Assembly: GCA_018350325.1 (NCBI GenBank)
Contig: JAEVLN010000005.1
Coordinates: 3,854,142 to 3,918,141, forward strand
Source of the DNA: Globodera rostochiensis
Taxonomy: Eukaryota; Nematoda; Chromadorea; Rhabditida; Heteroderidae
DNA: 64,000 nt
Direction of reading: 5' to 3'
In this document: positions 1-11,385 of the stretch, piece after piece
Numbering within the stretch: position 1 is the first letter of the stretch
How the letters are laid out: each line of letters begins with the position of its first letter
The notes under the pieces: generated by a model
Told to the model about the DNA's origin: nothing
Database searches by the model: none
Seen by the model: only the letters and a program-made list of their open reading frames with translations
Program-made: the position numbers and the translations under genes

Positions 1-183
1 ATTAAGGACCAAACCCCTAAAATTAGTGACGAGAACATTGCCAAAAGGCTGAGCATCAGCAGATTCACTTTGTATAAATGGAAAAAGCAATTTAAACCAA
101 ATTCTGTCGATGGACATTCTGTGGAAGAGAATGCCGCGGCAAATGTCCAGGAAATTGGGGACTCGAATTCGGGCACTATTTGA
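1..183 (+). CDS. Secreted triple-HTH family, copy 1: second exon only, cut by window edge
   Basis: The reading frame is open from base 1 and ends at TGA 181-183. It encodes the third helix-turn-helix unit of the family described at 26943 (SDENIAKRLSISRFTLYKW) and the family tail NSVDGHSVEENAAANVQE. The upstream exon, with signal peptide and the first two HTH units, lies outside the window. Compared with siblings, a short stretch between KKQFK and PNSVDG (usually QQLH or similar) is missing. The element downstream (184-300) keeps the family 3' flank, with the shared phrase 'cgatttggcatt'. Family membership is clear. Whether the gene is intact cannot be judged here. Confidence 0.8.
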   Translation: MKDQTPKISDENIAKRLSISRFTLYKWKKQFKPNSVDGHSVEENAAANVQEIGDSNSGTI

Positions 184-836
184 ATGAATGGTCAATGATT
201 TGTCAAAAAACGATTTGGCATTAATGATTTAATCTTTTATGATTTAAAACTTGTTTTAAAAATACTCTTCATTCGCGTACCGTTTAGCAATCTTCTATTA
301 GCTAGATAATGCTCACTATGAGTGCGGATCGCATAAAAATTTAACATATATTTATCTTTACCTAAATAGTTAAATAATTATTTTTTTATACCAAAAGTCT
401 AAATTTGAGATAATAAATTTTGGAATCCCGATCCCAATGAAAAATCGGAATCCCGTCCCGGTCGGACCGGGCCTAACCGGGGGAAAAATACACCCCTAAG
501 AATTCTCGTAAAATCTCGAAAAATGTATCCCGAATACCTCGAAAGCGTCTGAACCGGTTTCAATAGCCGATTTAAATTATAAAGGCTTAAAATAGGAGCG
601 ATTTATGTAGGGCCATTTATGCCTTTTTTGCAGACTTTCAAAATAACTTAAACCAGCTAAGAAACCGGTTTAAAGGGTTTTGTGTACACAATTTCTGATT
701 TAAAATTGGCATAAAACAAACCAAGAGAAGTGTTTTTTTGGAAGGTTGATGATTTTTTTTTAATAAATTCGGACCTTTTGTCGTCGAGCCCCCTGATTCA
801 CTTAATGTTTGTTTTATTTTGTTGAAATAATATTTT
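184..836. other. AT-rich spacer after copy 1
   Basis: No gene seen. It begins with the 3' flank shared by the HTH family. At about 420-500 there is a GC-rich patch with several 'cccg' and 'ccgg' runs that looks like the end of a small non-autonomous transposon, but I could not find matching ends. Confidence 0.5.
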
Positions 837-1219
837 GATCCTTAAGTTACAAAAAACTATTCATTAAGGGGCCCAAACGTGCGCGCCCAACCCTGGTGCT
901 CCGGCTGGTGGCATATTCGAGAGCAAAGGGCAAAAAACGGCACTGCCAAGCCGAGAAGCTGAAGAAGTACATCGCGAAGATGCTTGCCCAGTGCCAAAAT
1001 GACATGAGGGCTGACATCCGAGCCCTTGAATCAGTGTGCTAGTTAGCACATGCCGGACTCAAAAATTTGCTGGACAAAGCGGCTGACAACAGTCTACACC
1101 CGCACCGCCGTAAACGAGCCGCCTGCAAGTCGTCAAACACGGCCGAGAACAAACTCGCAAAATACAGGTGTAACGATTCTCTGGGTGTCTATTGCCCTAG
1201 CAGCAAGAACAATAAGTAG
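837..1219 (+). pseudogene. Coding-like region with an in-frame TAG, product unknown
   Basis: One frame is open from about 837 to TAG 1217-1219, interrupted only by TAG 1040-1042. It is clearly richer in G and C than its surroundings. The upstream part is basic and helical (KKRHCQAEKLKKYIAKMLAQ), ending RALESVC before the stop. The downstream part resumes immediately with HAGLKNLLDKAADNS and a basic stretch HPHRRKRAACK. There is no ATG at the start, so it may be an internal exon or a decayed gene. I do not recognise the family. That both halves look coding in the same frame suggests a single gene with a nonsense mutation. An exon pair or a chance GC-rich island are the alternatives. Confidence 0.35.
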
Positions 1220-1885
1220 AGCATGAGTTACCCTAAACGAATTAGCGCACAGAGTGCACTGATCCTTTTACGCCGGTTGCGCAGACACGGACTAATGGTC
1301 GACCACCGCGCGACCCTCCAACAGTGACAGCCGCAACAGCCCTCCAAAGCCTGACAACACAACTGCAAATAATAACATAATCCAAACTAAGACCGGAATG
1401 TTGGACCCAAACAAAATTTGGTCAGTAATATTGGGTTTATTTTGGTTTTGGTTTCTTTTGGGTTGTGCTCCAATTTGGACCAAACAAAATTTGGTCAATA
1501 ATATTGGGTTTATTTTGGTTTTTTTTGGTCTGGCAAACATTCCGGTATCTACTTTTTAGGAATGTGAAAGGTCCGGCGGTGCCGACAGGCGCCGCCGGGG
1601 GATTTTGGCTGAACCTTGAACCTTTGTCTCATTCGAGTTGTTAGAGTATCACATGAGATAGAGCTCTGCCAATAGCAGGTGTCCAGAATACAGTGTGTCA
1701 ACACCCCCAATCAAGATTCATTTTATTTTGTTTTAAACCGACAAATTAAAAGGTGTGGGGTTTGGCTTGCTACCGTATGTTCCAATGGGAAACACTAACG
1801 TTTGCCAAATATCAAAAGAGTGGAAACAACGCAAACGCCGTGATTGAAGTTAATTTTCTTTTTTTCCAAATCATTGACCATTCAT
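1220..1885. other. Spacer with a short direct duplication
   Basis: No gene seen. A block of about 45 bp around 1410-1455 (core 'caaaatttggtcagtaatat') is repeated at about 1480-1525 with few changes. Around 1550-1600 there is a GC-rich 'gtccggcggtgccgacaggc' motif. Relatives of it occur near 30930, 36530, 40840 and 47400. Confidence 0.5.
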
Positions 1886-2974
1886 TCAAATACTCTCCGA
1901 ATTTGAATTCCCAATTTCCCTAACAGAGCCGGCATTCCCGTCCACAGAAACATTTGGATGCAATTGCCCTCGTTTAAATTGGCTTTTCCATTTATACAAA
2001 GTGGTTCTTCCAATTTTCAACAATTTAACAATTTCCTTGTCACTAATTTTAGGGTTTTTGCCCTTAATTTCATAATAACGTTTCATCCATTCCTTTTGTT
2101 CGCTGTCGGAGTATTTATTTGGTTCTGCAAAAGAATTTTATTAATATAAATAAATTGTAAATTTGGGCTCGAAATACTCACTGGATTGGCCAAGTTTTCG
2201 TTTCCAATTGTAAATTGTTACAAAACTGAGGCCCAACTCTTTTGCGACAGTTTCATCAATTTGATTTGAATAAGCGTTTTTGAATCCGGCCCGCGTTAAC
2301 TCGGCTTTCATTTGATCAAATTTCTCTACCAAATTTTTTCGCTCATTTTTTTTCTTTTCAAGGTTATAAATTTTTTGACTTAGGCCTAATTCTTTTTTCA
2401 AGTCATATATTTTTTTGCGATTGACTTTTAAATGTTTAGCAATTTTCTGCTCAATTTGATTCCATTCTTTTGTCGAGAATTTTCCTTTTTGCTTAAATTC
2501 GTTTCTAATTGCGTGGAATTTGTCGATAATTTTACGTTTTAGCTCATCTTCGGCACTATTTTCGTTTGAAGAAACTTCGTTCTGTTCTTCGCCATTTTTT
2601 GCTTTATCAAAGTGATCAGACTTTGTGAGAGGAAGATTCTGATCAGTTAAGTTGGGTTCAATTTGTCTAGAGTGATCAGACTCGGTGAGAGGAGGATTCT
2701 GATCAGTTGAATTGGGTTCAATTTGTCCAAGCTGATCAGTTGAATTGAGTTCAATTTGTCCAATTTGGGTGTTCTGCCGGTCGATTTGGTGATGGACATT
2801 TTGTCCAAAGTTTGTTGATGCCGGCGTTTTCAAATCTTCGGCTTCACCTTTGTCCCACCAGCCTTCTCCGAATATTTCATCAAATGTTTTGAGCTCCAAT
2901 TTTACGGATTCGGCTTCGTCCAGTGATTTTGTTGCAAATAATCCCAACAAAATTAAAATCCAAAATTTTTCCAT
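1886..2974 (-). CDS. Secreted triple-HTH family, copy 2
   Basis: Two exons, 2974-2182 and 2124-1886, joined by a 57-nt intron with GTGAGT donor and TTGCAG acceptor. The lengths 793 and 239 sum to 1032, giving 343 aa with no internal stop. Residues 1 to about 18 form a hydrophobic signal peptide (FWILILLGLFA). GEGWW lies near residue 37. An acidic repeat with three QIE-P/L-NSTDQ-like blocks follows, then HTH 1 (IAKHLKVNRKKIYDLKKELG) and HTH 2 (VAKELGLSFVTIYNWKRKLG). HTH 3 is in exon 2 (ISDKEIVKLLKIGRTTLYKW). The tail differs from siblings (VSVDGNAGSVREIG). A conserved 5' flank lies at 2975-3270. It looks functional; its role is not known to me. Confidence 0.85.
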
Positions 2975-3280
2975 TTTATTTGTGCAAAATAACCTTTGAA
3001 TTTATGGGCATTTATATGAAATTCCAAATAAATTAAATTTAAACGGAAAATTCGATATGGAATTGTCAATTATTTTTGTGTTAAGAATTTCTCTTAAAAA
3101 TTTAGTTACATTTTAAAGAATAAATTATACATTAATTTATTTAGGATTGATAAAATAATATCAAAAGTAATAAATGACAGCCTACAATTGAAATGGGTGT
3201 TCATATATATTATATTCTTTAATATCTCGCTCGAATCAATAATTCCTGACATCTCACAAATATTAATATCGCCACGCGAT
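2975..3280 (-). promoter_or_regulatory. Conserved 5' flank of HTH copy 2
   Basis: Read on the minus strand, this flank carries the same ordered elements seen upstream of other copies: a 'gatgtcaggaatta' box, then 'aaagaatata', then 'cccatttcaattgtaggct' followed by 'gtcatttatta', and an AT-rich stretch up to the ATG. Conservation of order across copies that differ in their coding repeats suggests either promoter function or duplication as one unit. Confidence 0.5.
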
Positions 3281-3376
3281 CAATTTGAATAGCCAAAACT
3301 AGTCACCGCGCGGGCATGCCTGAGATGTTGGGTAGATGCTGTTGCTAGTCAGTTTTAGAGAGGGCTTCGCGCGCGC

Positions 3377-3600
3377 GTCCTCTCACCCTTCCCTACGCTC
3401 GCTTCGCTCGCTTAGTGCGGGCTTCGCCCGCGTCCTCTCACCCTTCCCTACGCTCGCTTCGCTCGCTTATTGCGGGCTTCGCCCGCGTCCTCTCACCCTT
3501 CCCTACGCTCGCTTCGCTCGCTTATTGCGGGCTTCGCCCGCGTGTCCCAAACTATCGGGCCCTACGCTCGCTTCGCTCACTTAGAGAAGCTTTGCCCGCG
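3377..3600. repeat. GC-rich 55-bp tandem repeat
   Basis: Three near-perfect copies and a partial fourth of a 55-bp unit that runs from 'gtcctctcacccttccctac' through 'gctcgcttcgctcgctta' to 'gcgggcttcgcccgc'. Each unit contains the perfect hairpin GCGGGC-TTC-GCCCGC. The open frames across it on both strands are products of the repeat. Confidence 0.85.
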
Positions 3601-5967
3601 AGCAGAATAAGGCCAAGATTTCCGGTCCAAAATCTCGGCCTCACCTCTTTTCCCGACCTCCCCTCTTCCCTTCCTTCTCCCCCCCCCCCGCTCTCGCCTC
3701 TTCTCTTCGTGCCCCTTCTCTTTCTCTTCCCAATATTTCCTCTTTCTCCCCCCCCCATGCAAGCGACAAAGAATACGAAGAGAAAAATGACATGAACAGA
3801 AATGAGATTTGAATGGGGTTTGATCCAAAAAAAAATAGGGTGTCATACGCGTTCATCCTTTAAGTAATTAACAAAGATTTAAATTTAATGTAATAAAAAT
3901 TTGGAATTAATAAAATATTTTATAACTATAATAACCTTTTTTGATTATTTGGTTCTTTGTTTTTTCCTAATATCAGAACTGTCGGAGAAGACAAAGCTAT
4001 ATATCACCGGAATCCACGGAAAATGTCGGAGATCAAACTAACACACCCCGCCCCCCCCCCCTCACGCTGTCCTCAAAAAACGAAAGCCAATAGAGCGCCA
4101 GCCTTCTAAGGAAAGGGGCACACAGGTACGGGCTGCCTGAGCGCCAGAATATAAAGATAAAGGTACTGAAGCGGCCGCTCAACCATAATTTAAGCAGAAC
4201 ACCCATAAATAAAAAATTTCGAAAATATATTGGTTTAACATCAAAATTCAACATCAACAAGCAGACGGAAACGATAATTAAGAAATCGCATTGTCAACAT
4301 ATCAAAACCCGAACTCGGTTTCAAGATTATATTTGAAATGAGGTCCGAAATTGGCCAACACGGTGTCCCCCGGGCTATAAAGAGTAACTCAAGAATAGAA
4401 ACGGCTCTTTGCGACGCGAACAACACAGCACTCTAATATTTAAAAAGTTTTTAGTTAAAAAAAATATATTTTCACCCTGACGCAGCCCAATTTTTGTGAA
4501 AAATGGACGCATGTTCGATAAATCAATTCCTACAAAGTGGAAATGATCGATAAAATAAACATCGGTAAAATAACGTTACCCGCTCCAACTGTGTCCCCCT
4601 CGCCCTATTCTGCACAAACAACCTCCGTGTTGTGATTTCCAAAATCCAGAGTGTATCCCCATATATTGCCAAAACAACCAAACGCAAAAGAGTCAAATAC
4701 GCGCCGACAGCCATTGAATGAAGAATATTTTTATCAGCATATCCGATATGCATCAAAAAAATTAAAAATAAAGGATATTAAATTTTCCATATACAGTTAA
4801 TTGTTTTTTTGTATTCTTACCTGCACTTTAAAACGAATATTTCAAAATATGAAACTCCAAAATCGCGAGTAGTGTCGCCGACAACCGTACAATATCCTGA
4901 AACAGCTATATACAAGAAACCGTTTTTTCATTGATTTGTTATCCGTCCGACTTATGGACATAGTTTGTTTTGGATATTTTCAGCACAGCGGAGAAAATTT
5001 ATTTTTGTCAAAAAAAAAACAAAAGCCGCATAAGACTATTTTGAAAGATTTATGGCTACAAAAAAATGGCCAATTTATGACAAAAACGAACATATTTAGG
5101 AAGTATGAAAAAAATTTAAAAATGCACATTTTCATAAATTTAAAGATTTTAGTCAGCAAAAGACAATAATCTCAAAAACAACAAATTTTGTAATAAAGAC
5201 TGTTTTAATATATCTTAAACTGACCTTTTACGGGTCCATGGCACACTGATCCGTCCACATTTACTTGGACATTTTCACGACTTTTAAAAACTTTGAATGG
5301 TTGAGGCGACAATACCTTATTTATAATAACATTAAAATTAAACTATAGGATATATTTAACGATTTTATAATTATTTTTAAATATATTTATAGTATTCCTA
5401 AACATACATTGCGTAATGAAAGCCTTTGTTGCTGTATTTTATGCTCAAGCTCAGAAATAATTTGGGAATAACTACGCATCATTCTTAACTTTAAAAAACG
5501 TATTATAAAGTAAAAAATGTAACTATTTGTCCATCATAAATATTGGGAGGAAAGCAAATGAGTAATTTCTTAAACGAAAATGTTGTTATTTAAAGATGGT
5601 AACGCAGATAACGCTAAAAATTGCGCACGACACGCGTTTTTTCCTTTTGATTAATGTTGTAAAAGCAAACAGCGCTAAATAAATTTATTTAAATTATTTT
5701 TTCATAAAATGACGCGCCAAAAAAATCAAAACAAATCCGAAGAAAAAACCTTAAATTGGCCCGAAAATCATTAAATATAAAAAAAAATCAACGACAAAAA
5801 ATAATCCAAACAATTATTCAAAATGAAACGCCAAATAACAACAAAGAATTTTGAAAACTTGTTTTCTTATATTAAAACTTATTAACCGTCTATTTTTCAA
5901 CGGTAAATATATATAATCATTAATTTTATATGAATAGATAGTTTTAAGTACCTGTTTAAATGTAAAA
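3601..5967. other. Long stretch without a recognised gene
   Basis: It begins with a pyrimidine-rich tract with C runs (3650-3760), then becomes AT-rich. Several short open frames are present (for example 4033-4426 minus and 4936-5169 plus), but none shows a motif, a signal peptide or coding-like composition. It probably includes decayed left parts of the older Polinton, which I could not identify. Confidence 0.4.
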
Positions 5968-6237
5968 GCCATTGGGTTTGGCTGGTGCTACGGAAATATT
6001 TGGGGTTATGCGGTCAAAGGATGGATTCGCGTGCACCCATCGCATCGTCGAGACAGTGTTAAACGGCTGTTTTGCACGATAGCACATGAAGCAACACACC
6101 ACGTGTTGGTTAAAAACTCTGGTCGTATATGGCCGACATCTGGAACTGATCATGGCATTAAATTCCGCAGAATTACGGCCCAAATCAAACGAAGTTGTAA
6201 CAGCATAATTGACCCTAACGAGGACACGTTGTTGTAA
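5968..6237 (+). pseudogene. SprT-like metalloprotease exon of the older Polinton
   Basis: An open frame of 89 codons plus stop matches the second exon of the SprT-like gene at 19598-20234. Shared features are a Trp-Cys near the start, the zinc motif HEATH, the third ligand motif TDHG followed by KF, and an identical ending, IDPNEDT then L-L. SprT/Spartan proteases use HExxH plus a downstream His, here in DHG. The first exon was not found upstream, so I call it a relic even though the catalytic exon is open. The gene order protease, pre-polymerase gene, polymerase matches the intact element. Confidence 0.7.
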
Positions 6238-7343
6238 ATATTTATATAAACAAAACAGTTACTTTTAATTTAACATCATAAATACGGTTTTGAAAATATT
6301 TTTTCACAATGATTAAAATTAATAATGCCTTTTAAAAAAGGCAATTTATTATTATTTATAAAAATAAAAATAACCAACGCAAGGCCTAATTCATAGAAAA
6401 ACAAACGACTTAAAATTTTTAATTAACATTTCTATATTAAAAAATCTGGGCTCATAAATTGTGCAAAAAGTTTGCAAAAGCTACAATAATTCAAAATAAA
6501 CAATTTGATTTAAACAATAAAAATAATACAAATAAATAAATTAAAATACAATAATTCAAAATAAACAATTTGATTTAACCAATAAAAATATTAATGTTTT
6601 AAAAAATTAAAGGCCCTATACTTAGATTGCGTCTGAAAACTAAAATATCAAATAATGTATATCCAATAATATCCGTTGCTACAATTTAAAAAAAAGGCTT
6701 GGCTAAAAAATTATAAAATAAACGTAAAAAATCATCGCTTTTTGGTCGGACTTATAAATAATATAATTGAATTGTTGTCCATATTTAGAGATCGTTCCAA
6801 TGATAAAAGATTAAGGAAAATGTTGTAACATCATGCAAACATATCTGTATTGGAAATATGTTCGGACAGAAACTAAAAGCACTATCTAAGTTTTGCTACC
6901 CAAAAAATTTTTCACGAAAACTTATTTTTAAAAAACAATAAATACAAGCGTCAATTGGAATATACTCCTCTATGCCCTATAAAATATAGCCGGTTTTTCT
7001 GGATATATATTTGTCCACCGTATTTCAAAGGGCCCTATGAGCCAAAAAAATAAAATGTGTCTTTTTTTAACTTACTCGGTAGAGACTCATTTCGTTACAG
7101 TTTTACATTAGCAGTAAATGAAGATATGAATAGCAAGAATATTAAAAGGAAAAGCTTTATGCAAAATTTAAGGTTTGTTGATCCGCCCATTCGTCTTTAT
7201 GAAAAAACCCTAACTTTGCTGCAGCAGAAATGTTGAGGTAAAAATGGCCTCTTTTAGAGACAATTTTGGCAGCACGATTCAAAATGCCGTAGAAATTTTT
7301 TTCATTAACGAAATATCTTTAATTTTTTAGGCGTAAACATTGT
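6238..7343. other. AT-rich spacer
   Basis: Nothing recognisable. A 36-bp phrase ('caataattcaaaataaacaa' and its continuation) is duplicated at about 6483 and 6549. Confidence 0.5.
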
Positions 7344-7607
7344 TTAAGCTTCCAAAAAAATACAACTGATTTGATCAGCCTCAAATTCCCGGAGATACGA
7401 GCCTTCAATAGTTGTCGAAAGCCTTCCGGGCCTTGGCGGGTGTTTGACGTTATCTTTCTCCTCACGGAATTTGGCGTACCACCGCTTCATTGTGGGGTGC
7501 GAAACAACGCCCGGTCCCTTTGACGTAATGATTTGCAAAGCTTGAGTTGGTTTTTTTGTCAAACGAAAATTCATGGGAAATTAGTGCGTGAAGTTCAATT
7601 TTGGACA
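7344..7607 (-). pseudogene. mariner-family transposase, N-terminal fragment
   Basis: The start MSKIELHALISHEF and the downstream frame with LTKKPTQALQ, TMKRWYAKFRE and PPRPGRLST are the paired-like HTH region typical of mariner transposases. The two pieces lie in different frames, so at least one frameshift separates them. No DDD catalytic region follows, so only the DNA-binding end survives. It lies inside the older Polinton region, so it inserted there or was joined to it later. Confidence 0.7.
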
Positions 7608-8504
7608 TGGCCGGGAAAAAAAGGATGAAAACGTTGGTTGAACAAAGAGAGTAATTATGGTAAGAAAGGAAAAAAGACAAACAAAAAAAAAAAAAATCCG
7701 TGCGGCAATAAGCTAGCTATAATTTTTAAATAATAAAAACTAGGGTAACAAACATAATTATCACCTAAGTATTTGTATGCTGGGTTTTAGGGCTTTAATC
7801 GATAATATCTTTGTTCATAAGGGTTCGGTTGCAAGGAAGAAAATATTTTTGGACTTGTCAAACGATGGCGCAAAAATGCTAGTGAATCTTTTTTCTGTCA
7901 GAAAAAATGCAAAGATGTGTGGTCTTAGTTTAACCATAATGCTATCCGTTTATCGAAGACTTGGAAACTTTCACTGATAACTCCCAAATTTAAACAGTGT
8001 TGCCAAATTTCGCAAAATATGTCGAGAAATCCACATAAAAGAACAATTATTAGGGCTTTCTTTGGAAGAAAAAAAAAATTTATTTCATTAAGAATAGATA
8101 CTTTAAATCTAAAACACAGAACGCAAAACTTTAATTGATAAAGTAAATAAACTGATTATTTTAAATATAAGTATATTTTCACAAATTACAAAAATTTAAT
8201 TTCCGACCCTTATCCAAAAGAGATGTGTTAGCCGCTAGTTCTTTTTTCCCTATCGCACATCTCTTTTTCCTAGCATAAAGCTGAGTATTATTTCCATTCT
8301 TCTTATGTATTGATAATCATCCAATACTTTTTTTCATTTTGCGATTAAAATTTGACAGCGTGACTACGAGACCTACTCATTCGGTCGCTATTTTGGTACC
8401 ATTCGATCTGATTCGGTCAAATTTATTTTTTCTTTCAATTAATCATTCACAAAACTCGAAATGAAAAAAATTATTTTAAAAATATTTCAACGCTCACTGA
8501 CGAA
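7608..8504. other. Spacer inside the older Polinton
   Basis: AT-rich, no recognised gene. The open frame at 7777-7977 (plus) has no motif I know and no counterpart in the intact element. Confidence 0.4.
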
Positions 8505-8773
8505 AATACTATGAAAAAGTAGCACATCATACAAAAGAATACGACACTTTCGGAATTAAAAAACATGTGACGCGCTTCTTCAAAAAGCCGCCAAACGCCA
8601 CAGCCGTCGACGCCTTTAAACACACCATCCAAAATCTTATAGACGAGGGCTGTAAAAATAATGAAAAAATTCTAAAAATTTCTTTAAATTTGCATTTTAA
8701 GGAAATTTCGGACCCGATTATTATTCCACCTAGACCAAAAGACCAAATATTGCATCCCGGAGGGCACAAGTAG
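8505..8773 (+). pseudogene. Pre-polymerase conserved protein of the older Polinton, decayed
   Basis: Clearly homologous to the minus-strand gene at 18520-18990: shared FGIKKHVTRF, then FKKPP, TAV-AFK-TIQ-LIDEGCK, and SDPIIIPPRPK. The upstream part is broken by a stop in the matching frame. After PPRPKDQ the frame is lost (ILHPGGHK then stop), where the intact copy continues into a conserved C-terminal half. It lies directly ahead of the polymerase relic at 8946, as in the intact element. Confidence 0.75.
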
Positions 8774-8945
8774 CAAAGATTGATTTTGTTTACCTTGTGC
8801 AGCTTTTTTAGAATAATAAATGTTGATAAATGAGTTTTTTCTTTTTTTTTTTATTTGTTTGACTCAAAATATTTTTATCCCAAAGGACTGTTTATTATTT
8901 TGTTTTATTTTTAGTTACTTAAAAACTCTGCTCCCTTTTTTTAAA

Positions 8946-9902
8946 ATGGCTTCTCCAAAACTCTTTCTTAAAGCTATCAATGATGTTCGTAATGAAAACG
9001 GAGCTAAGGATTTGGGCCGCATCTCCGCACCAAAGGGGAAATATAGTAAGAAAAAATGCAAAAAAATAAATATTTATTATAATTTTAGGTTTTTTTTTGC
9101 CCTGGAGTTGGCTAGAAACTATCAGCTGATCAATAGAGGTATTACCGAGGATAATTTCCGCTATTTAATGAAAACGGAGAGCAAACAGAAGGAATTAGCT
9201 TTCGAACTGATGGGAAAGACGGGAATTGAGGGATCCGGCCGATCGTATGGGGCTGAGCATTTGAAAAATGTACAAATTTATTGGGACAAAGAATACCCTG
9301 AGAAGTTTAGAATCGTTGCATTCGATACGGTAAGAACATCTTTATTTTTAATAGCTTATCACTTTTTTAAAGAAGCTGGGGTTTAAGCCGATATTCAAAG
9401 GCGAGAATGTACGGAAATATGATGTGTGAGTGATTGGTGACAATGGGCATTGGGATGGGATGAAGAGCGTGTCCCGGTTTTTGGGCTGTATTACTATTGC
9501 GTAAGCTGTGAGGTCGTCTATGATAGGCCCGAGAGGCATAGAATCGAATGCCGAGAAAGATGTAAGAATTGCTGCCGTATGGGCTTTGGGTATCCCTGCA
9601 AGAAAGAGCCGGGCACCGACCTTCACTGTGACAACTGCAACAAAGATTTTTACAATGATGAGTGTTTCGAGGAGCATAAGAAGAAAGCATGCCGAATATA
9701 TCATAAATGCGGAAAATGTGGAGACGCGTATAGAACTGATAAAAAACATATTTGTGGGGAAAAATTCTGTAAATTTTGCGGCACCATTCATCCCGGACGA
9801 CAATGCCACATACCGCCCATCAAACAAAACCCCAAACTGCCAAACTACAGAATTCTGGCCTATGACATGGAGACAACCGCAAATGAAGAAGGGGAGCACA
9901 TA
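8946..9902 (+). pseudogene. DNA polymerase B of the older Polinton, N-terminal part, split by insertion
   Basis: The start ATG at 8946 and the text LFLKAINDVRNENG match the intact polymerase (18339-14445). Introns are kept at about 9045-9088 and 9330-9370. A TGA at 9427-9429 replaces a Cys codon of the intact copy. A frame change follows near 9485. Beyond it the Cys-rich region resumes (YDRPERHRIECRERCKNCC) and continues to the exonuclease I motif YDMETTA. The gene stops at CACATA 9897-9902, where the younger Polinton enters. It resumes at 24408 in the same frame (EHI then PNLISA). Confidence 0.85.
9897..9902. other. Target site duplication, left copy (CACATA)
   Basis: CACATA directly precedes the left TIR and is repeated at 24408-24413 directly after the right TIR. 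Polintons make 6-bp duplications. Removing one copy plus the element restores the polymerase frame across the junction. Confidence 0.95.
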
Positions 9903-10207
9903 AGGAGTATCAGGCCCAATTTTTGGGTGTAAAATTTACACCAGGAAGCGGGGACAAGTGAGTCCCAGCCCCCACCCTTTTTCCCTTCCCTTCACATTCG
10001 CACAGGGGGAGGTCGGCCGCACACACGTGCGCGGGGGTCGGTCGCACACACGTGCGCGGGGGAAGGTACAACCACGCGTGAGGGATTTGCGCGCCGGAAA
10101 GGAAGAAGAGGGGGCGCGCATTTGATTTCATGTAAAAAATATTAAATGAAAATATGCGGCAGATTTTTGAAATTATTATTGTAAGACAAAATACGAAACT
10201 GTTTTTT
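9903..10207 (+). repeat. Left terminal inverted repeat of the younger Polinton
   Basis: Every position p I checked pairs with 34310 minus p on the other strand, with no indel from 9903-10207 to 24103-24407. The first mismatches appear just inside (10208 onward). The repeat includes a GC-rich block with a duplicated 'cacacacgtgcgcggggg' phrase (10019-10062). The 73-codon frame inside it (9910-10131 minus) is identical in the two repeats and is most simply a by-product of their identity. Confidence 0.93.
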
Positions 10208-10276
10208 CAAACAAATTTGTCGCTTTAAAAGTATAAATAATAATTATAAAAACGCTATTTATATTAATATAATAAA

Positions 10277-11353
10277 ATGGCCAAAGCTATCGAAAAAATA
10301 TTATCAAAAATATACTTTGACCTTAAATCTCCGGCAAGTTATGCAGGAATAAATAAAATTTTAGCGGAAGCAAAGAAAACAAACTCAAAAATAAAACTCA
10401 AAGATGTTAACGAATTTCTCGAAAAACAAAGAACCTATACTATTCACAAACCCACTAGGAAGCCTAAACCTCGGTTAAAGACAATACCTAGTGGCTTTCA
10501 CACCGACTGGCAATGCGATCTTTGTATTTTTGACCAATTAAAGCAATATAACAATGAATACAAATATTTATTGGTCTGCATCGACGTTCTGAGTCGAATG
10601 CTTTTTGTTGCCCCGGTGAAGTCAAAAAGAAGTGAGGATATGATAGAGGCTTTTGAGAGGATCTTTAAAAAATCAAATATTCTTCCAAATAAAATATATA
10701 GCGACAGCGGACTAGAGTTTCAGGCAAACAAAATGAAAACATATTTCAAAGACAAAACAATAATAAAAAATGTAATGCATAGTCCCCATCTCCATGCGGG
10801 AGTTGTGGAGAGGGCGAATCGAACAATAAAGGAGCGTCTCTATAGATACTTTACCCAAAACAATACCCATAGATGGGTTGATGTCATTGATAAAATTATT
10901 GAAAATATTAACAACAGTGTTCACAGAACAATTGGGATGAAGCCAAAGGACGTAACATTTAAAAATGCCCAGGTTTTATGGGAAAAAGTATACGGGGAAA
11001 AAGACATCCCAATACCCAAACCAAAATTTAATGTTGACGATTTTGTACGAATTACCAAAGAGAAGGGTACATTTGCAAAGGGGTATTATCCAAATTTTAC
11101 AGAAGAAGTATTTAAAATCACCAAGGTCATTCCCGGCATTCCAACGGCCTATAGAATTGATGATCTTAACGGGGATGAAATAAAAGGAATTTTTTATAAC
11201 CAGGAGCTAGTTAAAACACCTGAACCTCCAAAATTCAAAGAAGCCGAAATCATTAAAACCCGCGTCCGTAAAGGGCTTAAAGAGCATCTTGTGAGGTGGA
11301 TAGGAGAAAATAAACCCAACAGCTGGGTGAAAGACTCAGACCTTTTAAATTAA
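10277..11353 (+). CDS. Polinton integrase (DDE, rve family) with C-terminal chromodomain
   Basis: A single exon of 358 aa starting 70 bp inside the TIR. Residues 10-60 match the N-terminal region of Polinton integrases (SPASYAG, then VNEFLEKQRTYTIHKP). The catalytic core holds Asp81 (TDWQCDL), Asp143 (YSDSG) and Glu179 (VVERANRT), a D,D35E spacing. LLVCIDVLSRM and NNSVHRTIGMKP are family signatures. The C-terminus (about 325-357, TRVRKGLKEHLVRW, then SWVKDSDL) is a chromodomain-like fold that in related elements binds chromatin. It would cut and join element ends in the nucleus. No internal stop; it looks functional. Confidence 0.93.
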   Translation: MAKAIEKILSKIYFDLKSPASYAGINKILAEAKKTNSKIKLKDVNEFLEKQRTYTIHKPTRKPKPRLKTIPSGFHTDWQCDLCIFDQLKQYNNEYKYLLVCIDVLSRMLFVAPVKSKRSEDMIEAFERIFKKSNILPNKIYSDSGLEFQANKMKTYFKDKTIIKNVMHSPHLHAGVVERANRTIKERLYRYFTQNNTHRWVDVIDKIIENINNSVHRTIGMKPKDVTFKNAQVLWEKVYGEKDIPIPKPKFNVDDFVRITKEKGTFAKGYYPNFTEEVFKITKVIPGIPTAYRIDDLNGDEIKGIFYNQELVKTPEPPKFKEAEIIKTRVRKGLKEHLVRWIGENKPNSWVKDSDLLN

Positions 11354-11385
11354 TCAACAAATTTTATTGTTTCCCAATAAAAAAA

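Noticed and set aside
3336..3856. Repeating Ala/Ser/Leu-rich frames
   Set aside because: They follow the 55-bp GC-rich tandem repeat and C-rich tract; no gene features.
4033..5169. Possible older-Polinton genes at the left of the SprT relic
   Set aside because: No frame resembles any gene of the intact element, and composition is not coding-like.
9910..10131. A 73-codon frame perfectly conserved at both ends of the element (also 24179-24400)
   Set aside because: The identity follows from the inverted repeats themselves; the Pro/Cys-rich text has no motif and its end is set by the TIR.
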